DNA of 64,000 bases, from NCBI GenBank assembly GCA_965218865.1, contig CBDCME010000065.1, positions 1 to 64,000 of the forward strand. The letters run 5' to 3'. Origin of the DNA: CBDCME01 sp965218865. GTDB lineage: Bacteria > Pseudomonadota > Alphaproteobacteria > JAAXGF01. Both the position numbers and the translations under genes were made by a program. Under the pieces are notes generated by a model. The model was not told the origin of the DNA. It searched no databases and saw nothing but the letters and a program-made list of their open reading frames with translations. Positions within the stretch are counted from its first letter, which is position 1; every line of letters starts with the position of its first letter. Below, in pieces: positions 43,960-50,942 of the stretch.

Positions 43960-44676
43960 CTATTCTTCTTTCTTGCCATCCGTGGTGATGACGCCCTTCT
44001 CGATGAGGTAACCAATGGCGTTTAGGAACTCGGTTTCCGATATCGTGCCTTCGCCATACCATCGGGCCGTGTTTCTGACCCATTCGGGCACCTTTTCGTT
44101 CGTTTCGCTCGTAGAAGCCACCGCGCTTTCCTCGTCCGAAACGGCGTCGACCTCCTCCTCCGACGCGGTCTCGCCCTCCTCTATCGAGACGGCTTCACCC
44201 GCGACCTCAGCGGCCGGCTCGCTCGGGGGCGCCATCGCTTCCAAGGGGAATTCTTCCGGGGCGCCTTGTTCGGCGATCTCTGGAACTGGCGGCGTCTCAT
44301 CCATCTCGAGACTCGGTTCCTCCTCGCCCGGCAATTCGTCGTCGCTCATGCCCTCTAGCTCCGGTTCGGCGGAAATGACTTCCTCCAGGCTGGATGTTCC
44401 CTCATCAATATCAGGGGTTTCGAGGTCCGGTGACGGGACGGCGGACGGCATTTCCGCCGTCGATTCCTCTAAGGGACTCTCGATGACATCGATTGTTCTT
44501 TCAGTGACCATATCCACCGCTGGCGAATCGTTCTCGGATGGCTCCTCGGAGACGTTGTCGGGGATATTCGTGTCTTCTGCGTCCTGGCCATAGACAAAAT
44601 CCGTCGGCCAAACGACAATAAATAAAAACACGAAGCCAATAAGGCAACTAAACGTTGAGAATTTACTTGATTTCAT
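43960..44676 (-). CDS. Exported, highly acidic protein with an archaeal-like C-terminal motif
   Basis: 238 residues, function unknown. The ATG at 44676 has GGGAGGA six bases upstream. Signal-anchor or signal peptide (MKSSKFSTFSCLIGFVFLFI, VVWPTDFVYGQ), then about 160 residues of low complexity rich in Glu, Asp, Pro, Ser and Ala (EEPSLEMDETPPVPEIAEQG is representative). The C-terminal 40 residues are ordered: KVPEWVRNTARWYGEGTISE then TEFLNAIGYLIEKGVI. That W-R-N..W...G.I...F...I.YLI..G.I pattern is one I know mainly from exported proteins of ammonia-oxidising archaea. It may be a small protein-binding module. It stands alone upstream of dapF. Confidence 0.65.
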   Translation of the reverse strand: MKSSKFSTFSCLIGFVFLFIVVWPTDFVYGQDAEDTNIPDNVSEEPSENDSPAVDMVTERTIDVIESPLEESTAEMPSAVPSPDLETPDIDEGTSSLEEVISAEPELEGMSDDELPGEEEPSLEMDETPPVPEIAEQGAPEEFPLEAMAPPSEPAAEVAGEAVSIEEGETASEEEVDAVSDEESAVASTSETNEKVPEWVRNTARWYGEGTISETEFLNAIGYLIEKGVITTDGKKEE

Positions 44677-44867
44677 TTTACGTCCTCCCATTAAGTGTGA
44701 TAAAAAAGTGATCATAAACGTTCTTTTATTTATCAATATAGTTTCTAAGTTCGCATGGACTTGGCCATTAACGTGTATGGATTCAGGGGCCGAATGGCGT
44801 CCTTCCCCTCATAGGCGGTCGAGCATTTGGGCCAGAAAAGGGGCCACCGCGGTGAGGTGTCTTTGTG

Positions 44868-45075
44868 TGTCGGAATTCTTTACAGTGGCAACGCCCGGCT
44901 ATCAAGGGGTTTGCCGTGGTTTCAAAAAAATATGTCGGAATACTTTACACCTGCGTATCGGTTAACGTAAATCTTCGTAACCTATTGAAACGTATGCTAT
45001 TTCACGCATTGTGTTGGGGTGCCAAATGGCTTGGGACGTTCGCGCGACCCCAAAAAACTGTCGGAAAATTTTACA
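44868..45075 (+). promoter_or_regulatory. Three upstream activator-type sites of the PEP-CTERM gene
   Basis: The sequence TGTCGGAAnnnTTTACA occurs at 44868-44884 (TGTCGGAATTCTTTACA), 44933-44949 (TGTCGGAATACTTTACA) and 45059-45075 (TGTCGGAAAATTTTACA), all in the same orientation and 65 and 126 bases apart. They lie upstream of a sigma-54 promoter, as binding sites of an enhancer-binding protein would. By analogy with PrsK/PrsR control of PEP-CTERM genes they may bind PrsR; that link is inference. Confidence 0.65.
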
Positions 45076-45077
45076 GT

Positions 45078-45139
45078 TTACGCTCTTGGCCTGGGATTCA
45101 GCTCTATCTTACGCTCTTGGCCTGGGATTCAGCTCTATC
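45078..45139. repeat. 31-bp perfect tandem duplication
   Basis: TTACGCTCTTGGCCTGGGAT and the following 11 bases occur twice with no spacer (45078-45108, 45109-45139), between the third activator-type site and the sigma-54 promoter. The extra unit lengthens that spacing by about three helical turns. Confidence 0.85.
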
Positions 45140-45192
45140 AGAAATTGAATTTTGTCTGCTATCTGGTTGTTTTTACGGAATTCCTATGGCAC

Positions 45193-45207
45193 TGGCACAT
45201 GGTTTGC
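45193..45207 (+). promoter_or_regulatory. Sigma-54 promoter
   Basis: TGGCAC-ATGGT-TTGC matches the -24/-12 consensus (TGGCAC-N5-TTGC) at every base. It is 104 bases upstream of the PEP-CTERM start at 45311, with the three TGTCGGAA sites further upstream. Confidence 0.8.
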
Positions 45208-45310
45208 GAGAAAATTTGGGTGTAGGAACCTTGCGACGAATTCGACAAGTGGAGTACAAGGTTACCTGCGGAGAGTGGCTTTAATAATAACGTCTCAAGA
45301 GGATCGGAAG

Positions 45311-46222
45311 ATGGTTTTTGATCGAATTATGCCGACGGCGGGACAATCTGCTGTTGTGAAAGGAACTTTTCTGACGCGGGTTTTTCCATCCCTTCTATTC
45401 GCTGCCGCCTTGATGTACGCGTTTGCCGCCCAAGCGGTGGTGATCGATTCCTTCGAAGATCTCCAGGGCCCCCAGACCTCGGTGGTTGGGGAGGTGGTGC
45501 TGGACAGCCAGCCGGCTGGTGGCGCCGCGGGCGGGTTTCGGGATATCGCGACGAGCGCGACCGGCGCTTCCGGCGGTAGTGTGACCGCCGGGGTCGTTGC
45601 GGGTGGCGGCGGCGGCGGCGGTGGCGGCTCCGGCAATGGCCTCCAAGTTTCGCAGACCCCGGGAGTTACCGGTTCGACGACGATATCCTTCGATGGCGTC
45701 GAGGATACCGGCGGTGGTGGCTTGGGGTTGGATGACTTGGATTTAACTTGCGATCCAGTCGACGATGCTTGCGCCCTCATTATTGACGTCGGACAAATCG
45801 GTGGGGATGTTGATATTGAGATCGAGGTAATTTCGGCTGACGAATCTGGCGATATCGCCGGCGTATCCAGTTTGACCCAGGACGGCACAACAGGCGAGAA
45901 TACTTTCCTAATCGACGATTTCATCGGAGATGCTGTCTTCGGTGATGCCGATTTTACGAACATCGATGAAATCACCCTTGAAATCACCTCCACCACGGCT
46001 CCGGGCGACGGGGAAGCGGCCGAGGGCGACGGGGAAGAGATACTCGTTGTCTTCATTACGGATTTTTTCTCGGGGACGGCCCCGTCCTCCATCAAAACCG
46101 CTTCGGATGATTCCGGGTCGTCACCATCGGCCGGGTCGAGCGAAGTGCCAGAGCCCATGACTGCTGTGTTGTTGGGATCAGGCTTGCTGGGGCTGGGCTT
46201 CCTACGCCGTCGTCGGTCATAG
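45311..46222 (+). CDS. PEP-CTERM sorting-domain protein
   Basis: Exported, probably surface-anchored protein of 303 residues, function unknown. N-terminus MVFDRIMPTAGQ followed by a signal peptide (FPSLLFAAALMYAFAAQA). The mature part begins VVIDSFEDLQGPQTSVVGEV and has a pure glycine run (about nine Gly near residue 97). An acidic, beta-rich region follows (DLDLTCDPVDDACALIIDVG, IEIEVISADESG), in which the Asp-rich segments could bind calcium. It ends with an exosortase signal: SSEVPEPMTAVLLGSGLLGL then GFLRRRRS. AGAGGA precedes the ATG. Driven by the sigma-54 promoter above. Its terminator was split off by the transposon that follows. Confidence 0.85.
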   Translation: MVFDRIMPTAGQSAVVKGTFLTRVFPSLLFAAALMYAFAAQAVVIDSFEDLQGPQTSVVGEVVLDSQPAGGAAGGFRDIATSATGASGGSVTAGVVAGGGGGGGGGSGNGLQVSQTPGVTGSTTISFDGVEDTGGGGLGLDDLDLTCDPVDDACALIIDVGQIGGDVDIEIEVISADESGDIAGVSSLTQDGTTGENTFLIDDFIGDAVFGDADFTNIDEITLEITSTTAPGDGEAAEGDGEEILVVFITDFFSGTAPSSIKTASDDSGSSPSAGSSEVPEPMTAVLLGSGLLGLGFLRRRRS

Positions 46223-46333
46223 AATCGACGGATTGAAAAAGCGCGGGCCCGGGCGATATCGGGCAAAAGTTTGGGATTTATATCTCAAAGTAACGAATGC
46301 GTGAGGAATCGCAGTTCTCAATTAACATCCTTT

Positions 46334-46504
46334 TTACCCGGCGGGGCGTTTCTTGACAATATCCACCGGATTGAAAACCGCCGCGCGGATTGTCTCTGCG
46401 GCGGCTCCGGGCATGTCGTATGCCTTCTCCATCTCGGCCTTCGATGGCTGATAGTCGGCGGGGGGCAAGACTATTTTTCGCCTTGGGGCGTCGCGGCCAT
46501 CCAT
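46334..46504 (-). CDS. Small passenger protein (56 residues)
   Basis: Too short to stand out, but GGAGG lies a few bases before the ATG at 46504 and the frame is clean to a TAA. The product starts MDGRDAPRRKIVLPPADYQP and ends with SKAEMEKAYDMPGAAAETI and RAAVFNPVDIVKKRPAG. A Pro-rich strand followed by a short amphipathic helix suggests a small binding module; I do not recognise a function. It lies just inside the left end of the transposon and faces outward. It ends about 60 bases from the terminal repeat. Confidence 0.6.
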   Translation of the reverse strand: MDGRDAPRRKIVLPPADYQPSKAEMEKAYDMPGAAAETIRAAVFNPVDIVKKRPAG

Positions 46505-46707
46505 TTCTACCTCCGGTCTGGAATCACTCGTAAAGAATATATTCTATTGACTCGCCCCGTCAAGCGGGGGAGTCTTTCCGGTGCAGATTCCATGGGTGCC
46601 CGCTCTGCCGGGTCGCCCGCTGAATACAACAGCCTTTTACCCGGCTCGGGGTAGCTCCCTGTGCTTGGTGAATAAGCGGGGATTATCTCACCCATGGGAA
46701 TCTGCAA

Positions 46708-46729
46708 CGGCCCGGCGCCAGCCGGGCCG
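46708..46729 (+). promoter_or_regulatory. Stem-loop 1 before the metalloprotease gene
   Basis: CGGCCCGGC-GCCA-GCCGGGCCG, nine perfect pairs. It ends 25 bases before the ATG at 46755, with GGAGAAGAAC between. The same layout recurs before the next two genes of the transposon. Confidence 0.7.
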
Positions 46730-46754
46730 CGAACCTCAACGATCGGAGAAGAAC

Positions 46755-48140
46755 ATGAATTTGAGGATTTCGGCCGCTCTCGCGGCTACAGTTGCCCTTG
46801 CGTCCTGCGGTGGCGGCGGGAACGATCCGGCAAGACTGGTATCTCAGTTGGATTACACGCCTGTAGCCTACACCCATCGCAGCTACGCACCCTACGTTAC
46901 TGGGTCGCGCTTACGGATCGGCGCCGGTGGGGACGGTTATGAAATCAGCATCGGCGGAGACCTGGAGCCGCGAAGCAAATTGCGCCACATAACTACCGAC
47001 AACGGCATACGGTACTACCTCGGAGCGTCCCGTGACGGCGTGGGAGTGGAACGGCTGAAGAAATATGAGTTCGACTTGATCACCAGCAACGGAACCGTCC
47101 CAGCCAGTTTGTGGGGAGATGGCTTCAAGCCATTTACGGTCCAGCCATATTTATCTCTCGACCCTGATCTGATGGCCCCAGAAAATGTTGAGATTTTAAT
47201 GGCCTTGTCCGACAGCGTTTTTATCTTGAACGATATCTTGCCCCCGGAGTTTCAGATTTCGGCCGCCGGAGACACGAGCTCTTACCACGGCCAAATCAGG
47301 GTAAACCTTGAATCACCTGCATCAATCAGATCGATCTGCGGCGCTGGTTCGGTGGCGTGCGCGCAGAACACGCCACTGCTCGCGGATTCCACTTTTTCAT
47401 CCGTTCTGTATCTTCCTGACGATTTCGACGTGTCGGAAACAACGTACACACGTTCAACGATCATCCATGAACTTCTGCACGCTCTTGGCATTCAAGGGCA
47501 CGTGGACAGCGTTGAATTCCCCGACAGCATTATGGGAGGGGCAGGCGGCTACATCCCGAACCTCGGTCACATCATCAGCAAGATCGATCGGGAAGTGTTG
47601 CAGATCATGTACATGCGCCAGCGAACCGGCACCCACAACGATTGGGGCGAGTGGTCGGATACGACCTTCCACCTGACCGGCAGGACAGACGACGAGGCTT
47701 TGAACTTCGGAGTCGCCCTGTTCAACGGATTGCCACAGCCTTGGGTTAGGGGCGTCCTGCCTGATACAGTGCTTGCCGACAACAATCGCCTGTTCGGCAC
47801 GGCCACATGGACTGGATTGCTGCTTGGATTCTCCGGGCCGTCTCCGATATATGGCGACGCCGAGCTAAAGGTAGGAATTTCAACCCTGAGCGATCCAAAC
47901 AACGAGCAGGACTTGCGGTTTCGGGACATAGCTTTCCTGAACCGCTTCGAATCCGACTCGCCGGATCGTTGGTTCAGCACACGGAACATCGATTACAAGG
48001 TCAACGTTTCCGGCAACTGGTTTCGTAACGTTCGTGGCGAGGGCCACGTCACCGGCGCCTTCCTCGGCCGCAATCACGAGCACATGGGCGGGACCGTCAA
48101 GAGGACCGACATGGTAGGAGCCTTCGGCGGAAGCCGCTGA
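46755..48140 (+). CDS. Lipoprotein with zinc-metalloprotease motif and TbpB-like barrel
   Basis: 461 residues. Lipoprotein signal MNLRISAALAATVALASC with a GGGG after the Cys. The middle has STIIHELLHALGIQGHVDSV, an HExxH zinc site plus a third His (HExxHxxGxxxH, one residue longer than the standard metzincin spacing), then DSIMGGAGG as a Met-turn. A cysteine pair (SICGAGSVAC) precedes it. The last 170 residues end in GHVTGAFLGRNHEHMGGTVK and DMVGAFGGSR, the pattern of transferrin-binding-protein-B-like surface barrels. Inferred: outer-membrane-anchored, possibly surface-exposed protease or adhesin. The GGAGAAG site fixes the ATG. Passenger of the IS1595 transposon. Confidence 0.78.
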   Translation: MNLRISAALAATVALASCGGGGNDPARLVSQLDYTPVAYTHRSYAPYVTGSRLRIGAGGDGYEISIGGDLEPRSKLRHITTDNGIRYYLGASRDGVGVERLKKYEFDLITSNGTVPASLWGDGFKPFTVQPYLSLDPDLMAPENVEILMALSDSVFILNDILPPEFQISAAGDTSSYHGQIRVNLESPASIRSICGAGSVACAQNTPLLADSTFSSVLYLPDDFDVSETTYTRSTIIHELLHALGIQGHVDSVEFPDSIMGGAGGYIPNLGHIISKIDREVLQIMYMRQRTGTHNDWGEWSDTTFHLTGRTDDEALNFGVALFNGLPQPWVRGVLPDTVLADNNRLFGTATWTGLLLGFSGPSPIYGDAELKVGISTLSDPNNEQDLRFRDIAFLNRFESDSPDRWFSTRNIDYKVNVSGNWFRNVRGEGHVTGAFLGRNHEHMGGTVKRTDMVGAFGGSR

Positions 48141-48147
48141 TATAGTG

Positions 48148-48175
48148 CCTTCCCCGGCCCGCCAGCCGGGGAAGG
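48148..48175 (+). promoter_or_regulatory. Stem-loop 2 before a small passenger gene
   Basis: CCTTCCCCGGC-CCGCCA-GCCGGGGAAGG, eleven perfect pairs. It starts just after the metalloprotease stop and ends 26 bases before the GTG at 48202, with AAAGGAGG between. It could end one transcript and protect the next. Confidence 0.75.
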
Positions 48176-48201
48176 CCATCAACTCACGAAAGGAGGATTC
48201 C

Positions 48202-48438
48202 GTGAGCGAAGAGATACAACCCAAAAGATGTGCGTTCGAATTATCCGGACCCCATAAGCTCCCCAATAAAGATGGTTACGCAATTTATTTGGCGATTCAG
48301 GGGGAAGGTGGATTCTTGACGGCAGGAGAATTCGATTCGATTGACGAAGCTAAGTCGGAAATGGATGAAATATTATCCACTCTCTTGAACCCAAGTCTTT
48401 CTATTAGCGAAAGAACGTCCGGGATTCGATCTTCGTAA
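48202..48438 (+). CDS. Small passenger protein (78 residues)
   Basis: GTG at 48202 with a near-perfect AAAGGAGG site. The product begins MSEEIQPKRCAFELSGPHKL, has a beta hairpin (GYAIYLAIQGEGGFLTAGEF) and an acidic helix (SIDEAKSEMDEILSTLL), and ends in a Ser-rich tail (SISERTSGIRSS). No known domain. Its start (MSEEIQPK) resembles that of the next gene (MSEYIEPK), as does the sequence just upstream, so the two may be distant duplicates. Cytoplasmic, no signal peptide. Confidence 0.65.
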   Translation: MSEEIQPKRCAFELSGPHKLPNKDGYAIYLAIQGEGGFLTAGEFDSIDEAKSEMDEILSTLLNPSLSISERTSGIRSS

Positions 48439-48520
48439 ATTTCACCGCGATAGCATCTTGGAGTAGTCATTGCGCAAACCTTTCTGTTTGTCATGGGAGA
48501 AATACAGATAACATGAACGT

Positions 48521-48559
48521 GTCCCCCGGCCTTGTCGCCTCCCAGCGTGGCCGGGGGAC
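48521..48559 (+). promoter_or_regulatory. Stem-loop 3 before a small passenger gene
   Basis: GTCCCCCGGCC, a 17-base loop, GGCCGGGGGAC: eleven perfect pairs. It ends 30 bases before the GTG at 48590, with AAAGGAGA between. Confidence 0.75.
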
Positions 48560-48589
48560 ACCAATCACTCACGCCAAAGGAGAATCACC

Positions 48590-48793
48590 GTGAGCGAATA
48601 CATTGAACCTAAGGGACGGATTGAGCATTGTTGGGTGCTGGGGGAGGCGGAAGGCCACCCTGAGACACAAGATGCCACCCTTGCTTTTCGAGTTCTCGGA
48701 ACAAATTATGAAACGGTTCCGATTGCTTTTCTGATAGACCGCGAAGCCCTTCTTCGTATGAGAGACGCGATCCGAATTTATCTTGGGGAGTAG
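48590..48793 (+). CDS. Small passenger protein (67 residues)
   Basis: GTG at 48590 behind AAAGGAGAATCACC. The product starts MSEYIEPKGRIEHCWVLGEA. Beta-rich middle (TLAFRVLGTNYETVPIAFLI) and C-terminal helix (DREALLRMRDAIRIYLGE). Function unknown; a small alpha/beta binding protein is likely. Downstream lie an eight-pair hairpin (48806-48831) and another (48837-48868) of the same style with no gene behind it, perhaps a lost cassette. Confidence 0.65.
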   Translation: MSEYIEPKGRIEHCWVLGEAEGHPETQDATLAFRVLGTNYETVPIAFLIDREALLRMRDAIRIYLGE

Positions 48794-48916
48794 ACACGGC
48801 AAAGCCCTCTCGGCTATATCGATCCGAGAGGTTGGTCCGTCTCGCCCGCTCCCCAGCGTCGGAGACGGCAGTTTCAGAATGGAAGGTGGCCTTAACCAGC
48901 CACCACTTCCCTTACC

Positions 48917-49891
48917 TTAAGCTCCGCGCGCCCCGCTTGACAACCCGTTATCGGCGATCAAATCCCGGTAGCGCAACCGCTTCCCATCAATCTTCCTGAC
49001 CAAATCCGCCATTTGATTCACGGTGTCTTGTTTGCGCACGTTGTGGCGGCCGGAAAACTCATTCACGTACCGATCAAGGTGTTTGGGCGACATCTTGTGG
49101 TAAATGCCCTGGTACCCGCGTTTCAGCATCGCCCAAAAGCTCTCGATCCCGTTTGTGTGCGCCATGCTGCGCACGTATTCACCGGTCGAGTGGCACACGC
49201 TCTCATGATCGAATTTCATGCCCTTGTAGGCGCTGGCGTCGTCGGTATAGACCATGGCGCCATCCTCGGCGTGTCCGCCCACGAAGCCCTGTAGCGTCTT
49301 CGCGGTCGCATCCGGGACGGCCTCGGCCCTGACCTTGCCGGTAGCGCGGTCTTTGACGCCCGCGACGATGGCCTTGCCGACGCCGCCGCGCCCGGCGTGC
49401 AATTTCTTGTGAGCGTGCTTGTTGCGCTCTTTACCGCCGATGTACGTCTCGTCGATCTCGACCGGGACCTTGAAGGGTCCGCTTGTCGTTTCAAAGCCCT
49501 CGCGGAGCCGATGGAGCATGAACCATGCGGCCTTTTGGCCGATGCCCAGGTCACGGTGAAGTTTCATCGACGAAATGCCCTTGATGTTGGTCGAAAGAAG
49601 GTAGATGCCGACTGCCCAAACCCGGTAGCCAAGCTTCGATCCCTCCATGACGGAGTTCGTCTTGACCGAGAAAAACGGCTGGCCTTCGCAGTCCCGGCAA
49701 CGATGAGTCATCGTGGGATGCCTTGCCCCGGCTTGAACGTTGCCGCCATTGCAACGCGGGCATCGGGGACCGTCCGGCCAACGTTGCCCTGCGATCCAGT
49801 CGCGGGCCGCTTTCTCGTCGTCGAACATGTCGGCGATCTGCAACAGGGTCAGTCCCTCGCGGTATGCTTTTCCGGGTGCTTTGTGAGCCAT
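48917..49891 (-). CDS. IS1595-family transposase (ISXO2-like)
   Basis: 324 residues. N-terminal zinc ribbon: CPRCNGG and HRCRDCEGQPFFSVKTNSVM. Helix-turn-helix: KLHRDLGIGQKAAWFMLHRL. DDE/N-type catalytic residues: VEIDETYIGGKERN (D), MVYTDDASAYKG (D) and HTNGIESFWAMLKRGYQGIY (E). The end is SPKHLDRYVNEFSGRHNVRK and the typical IADNGLSSG. Shine-Dalgarno GGAGAAAA precedes the ATG at 49891. Intact. Orientation is opposite to the main passenger genes. A paralog is at 58780-59751. Confidence 0.93.
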   Translation of the reverse strand: MAHKAPGKAYREGLTLLQIADMFDDEKAARDWIAGQRWPDGPRCPRCNGGNVQAGARHPTMTHRCRDCEGQPFFSVKTNSVMEGSKLGYRVWAVGIYLLSTNIKGISSMKLHRDLGIGQKAAWFMLHRLREGFETTSGPFKVPVEIDETYIGGKERNKHAHKKLHAGRGGVGKAIVAGVKDRATGKVRAEAVPDATAKTLQGFVGGHAEDGAMVYTDDASAYKGMKFDHESVCHSTGEYVRSMAHTNGIESFWAMLKRGYQGIYHKMSPKHLDRYVNEFSGRHNVRKQDTVNQMADLVRKIDGKRLRYRDLIADNGLSSGARGA

Positions 49892-49990
49892 GCCATTTTC
49901 TCCGTTTCGTTATCCTATAGTAACGAATGGGCTGGCCGGAATCAAGAAGGGATCGTTACTTTGAAATATAAATCCCAAAAGTTTCATCTC

Positions 49991-50017
49991 GCGCCCCTTT
50001 GGGGCGCGATTTGTTTT
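49991..50017 (+). terminator. Terminator of the PEP-CTERM gene, displaced by the transposon
   Basis: GCGCCCC-TTT-GGGGCGC followed by GATTTGTTTTT. It lies seven bases after the right target duplication. If the transposon is removed it falls about 60 bases after the PEP-CTERM stop codon, which is where that gene's terminator should be. Confidence 0.75.
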
Positions 50018-50225
50018 TGCCGGTTTTCATAAATTGCGGAACCCTGCATGGGTGCCATGGAGCCGGCCTTGATGCCGATGATGGCCGTTCGGCCTTGGCT
50101 CGAATGGCGTAGGCTCGCGGACGTCCTGACAAATCCGTCCGTTTTCACTATCATTAGGGAATCGGCGCTGACGCACCGGGCAGGCCGAAGCACCGATTGA
50201 TCGCGCGACCGGGCGTACACGGACA

Positions 50226-50927
50226 ATGACCGATAAATCGCGAAAGCTTCCCTCACGGCCGTCGAACGTCGAGGTGGCGGCCTTTTTGAAAAAGGTTGCC
50301 GCGGCGCCGGCGCCGGGCGGGGACCGCGGGCGGCTAATCTTCGCCCTCGACGCGACCGCGAGTCGGGAACCGACTTGGGACCGCGCGTGTCAGATACAGG
50401 GCCGGATGTTCGAGGAAACCTCGGCCTTGGGTGGGCTAGAAATCGCCCTGGCGTATTACCGTGGATTCGGTGAATTCAAGGCCTCCGGGTGGTTGGCGGA
50501 TTCGTCCACTCTGGTGCGGGAAATGACCGGCGTGGTTTGCCTCGGCGGGTACACGCAAATCGCCAAGGTTCTGCGCCACGCCATCACCGAAACCCGACGA
50601 AAGAAGGTCAACGCCCTGGTTTTCGTCGGAGATTGCGTCGAGGAGGCGGCGGACGATCTTTGCGCGCTGGCCGGGGAACTGGGGTTGCTGGGTGTCCCCG
50701 CGTTCATTTTTCACGAGGGCCACGATCTGGTCGCGGGCCGGGCCTTCAAACAAATCGCAAAGTTGACGAACGGGGCCTATTGTTCCTTCGATTCGGGCAG
50801 CGCCGACCAGCTTCGCGATCTCTTGAGTGCCGTGGCCGTTTACGCCGCCGGGGGCCGTCGCGCTCTCGTAGATTACGGTAAACGCGCCGGACGGCAGGTA
50901 TTGCAGATCGCGCGTCAGGTGAAGTGA
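50226..50927 (+). CDS. VWA-domain-like protein
   Basis: 233 residues, cytoplasmic. After a Lys/Ala linker (residues 1-35) comes GRLIFALDATASREPTWDRA, a von Willebrand A-like strand with a D-A-T-x-S MIDAS-type motif. Then EIALAYYRGFGEFKASGW, CLGGYTQIAKVLRHAI, the strand VNALVFVGDCVEEAADDL, and FIFHEGHDLVAGRAF. I recall such genes next to a small DnaJ-domain membrane protein in alphaproteobacteria, as here (15-base gap to 50943). Role unknown, possibly envelope protein quality control. The ATG at 50226 is the first in frame. Confidence 0.7.
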   Translation: MTDKSRKLPSRPSNVEVAAFLKKVAAAPAPGGDRGRLIFALDATASREPTWDRACQIQGRMFEETSALGGLEIALAYYRGFGEFKASGWLADSSTLVREMTGVVCLGGYTQIAKVLRHAITETRRKKVNALVFVGDCVEEAADDLCALAGELGLLGVPAFIFHEGHDLVAGRAFKQIAKLTNGAYCSFDSGSADQLRDLLSAVAVYAAGGRRALVDYGKRAGRQVLQIARQVK

Positions 50928-50942
50928 GAAAGAAAATCGGTT

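Larger units (their letters stand above)
46273..49976. mobile_element. Complete IS1595-family transposon with passenger genes
   Basis: A 3.7 kb element. Ends are 24-bp inverted repeats with one mismatch, starting GGGATTTATATCTCAAAGTA (left) and GGGATTTATATTTCAAAGTA (right, complement). An exact 8-bp target duplication AAAAGTTT flanks it (46265-46272, 49977-49984), the length expected for IS1595. Inside: a 56-residue gene (46334-46504), a metalloprotease-like lipoprotein (46755-48140), two small genes (48202-48438, 48590-48793) and the transposase (48917-49891). The plus-strand genes run opposite to the transposase. Confidence 0.93.

Noticed and set aside
45078..45139. CRISPR-like repeat
   Set aside because: Only two adjacent units with no spacers and no cas genes; a simple tandem duplication.
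46273..49976. Integron-type cassette array
   Set aside because: The hairpins before passenger genes recall attC sites, but there is no integrase and no GTTRRRY-type core at the boundaries; the IS1595 ends and target duplication explain the unit.
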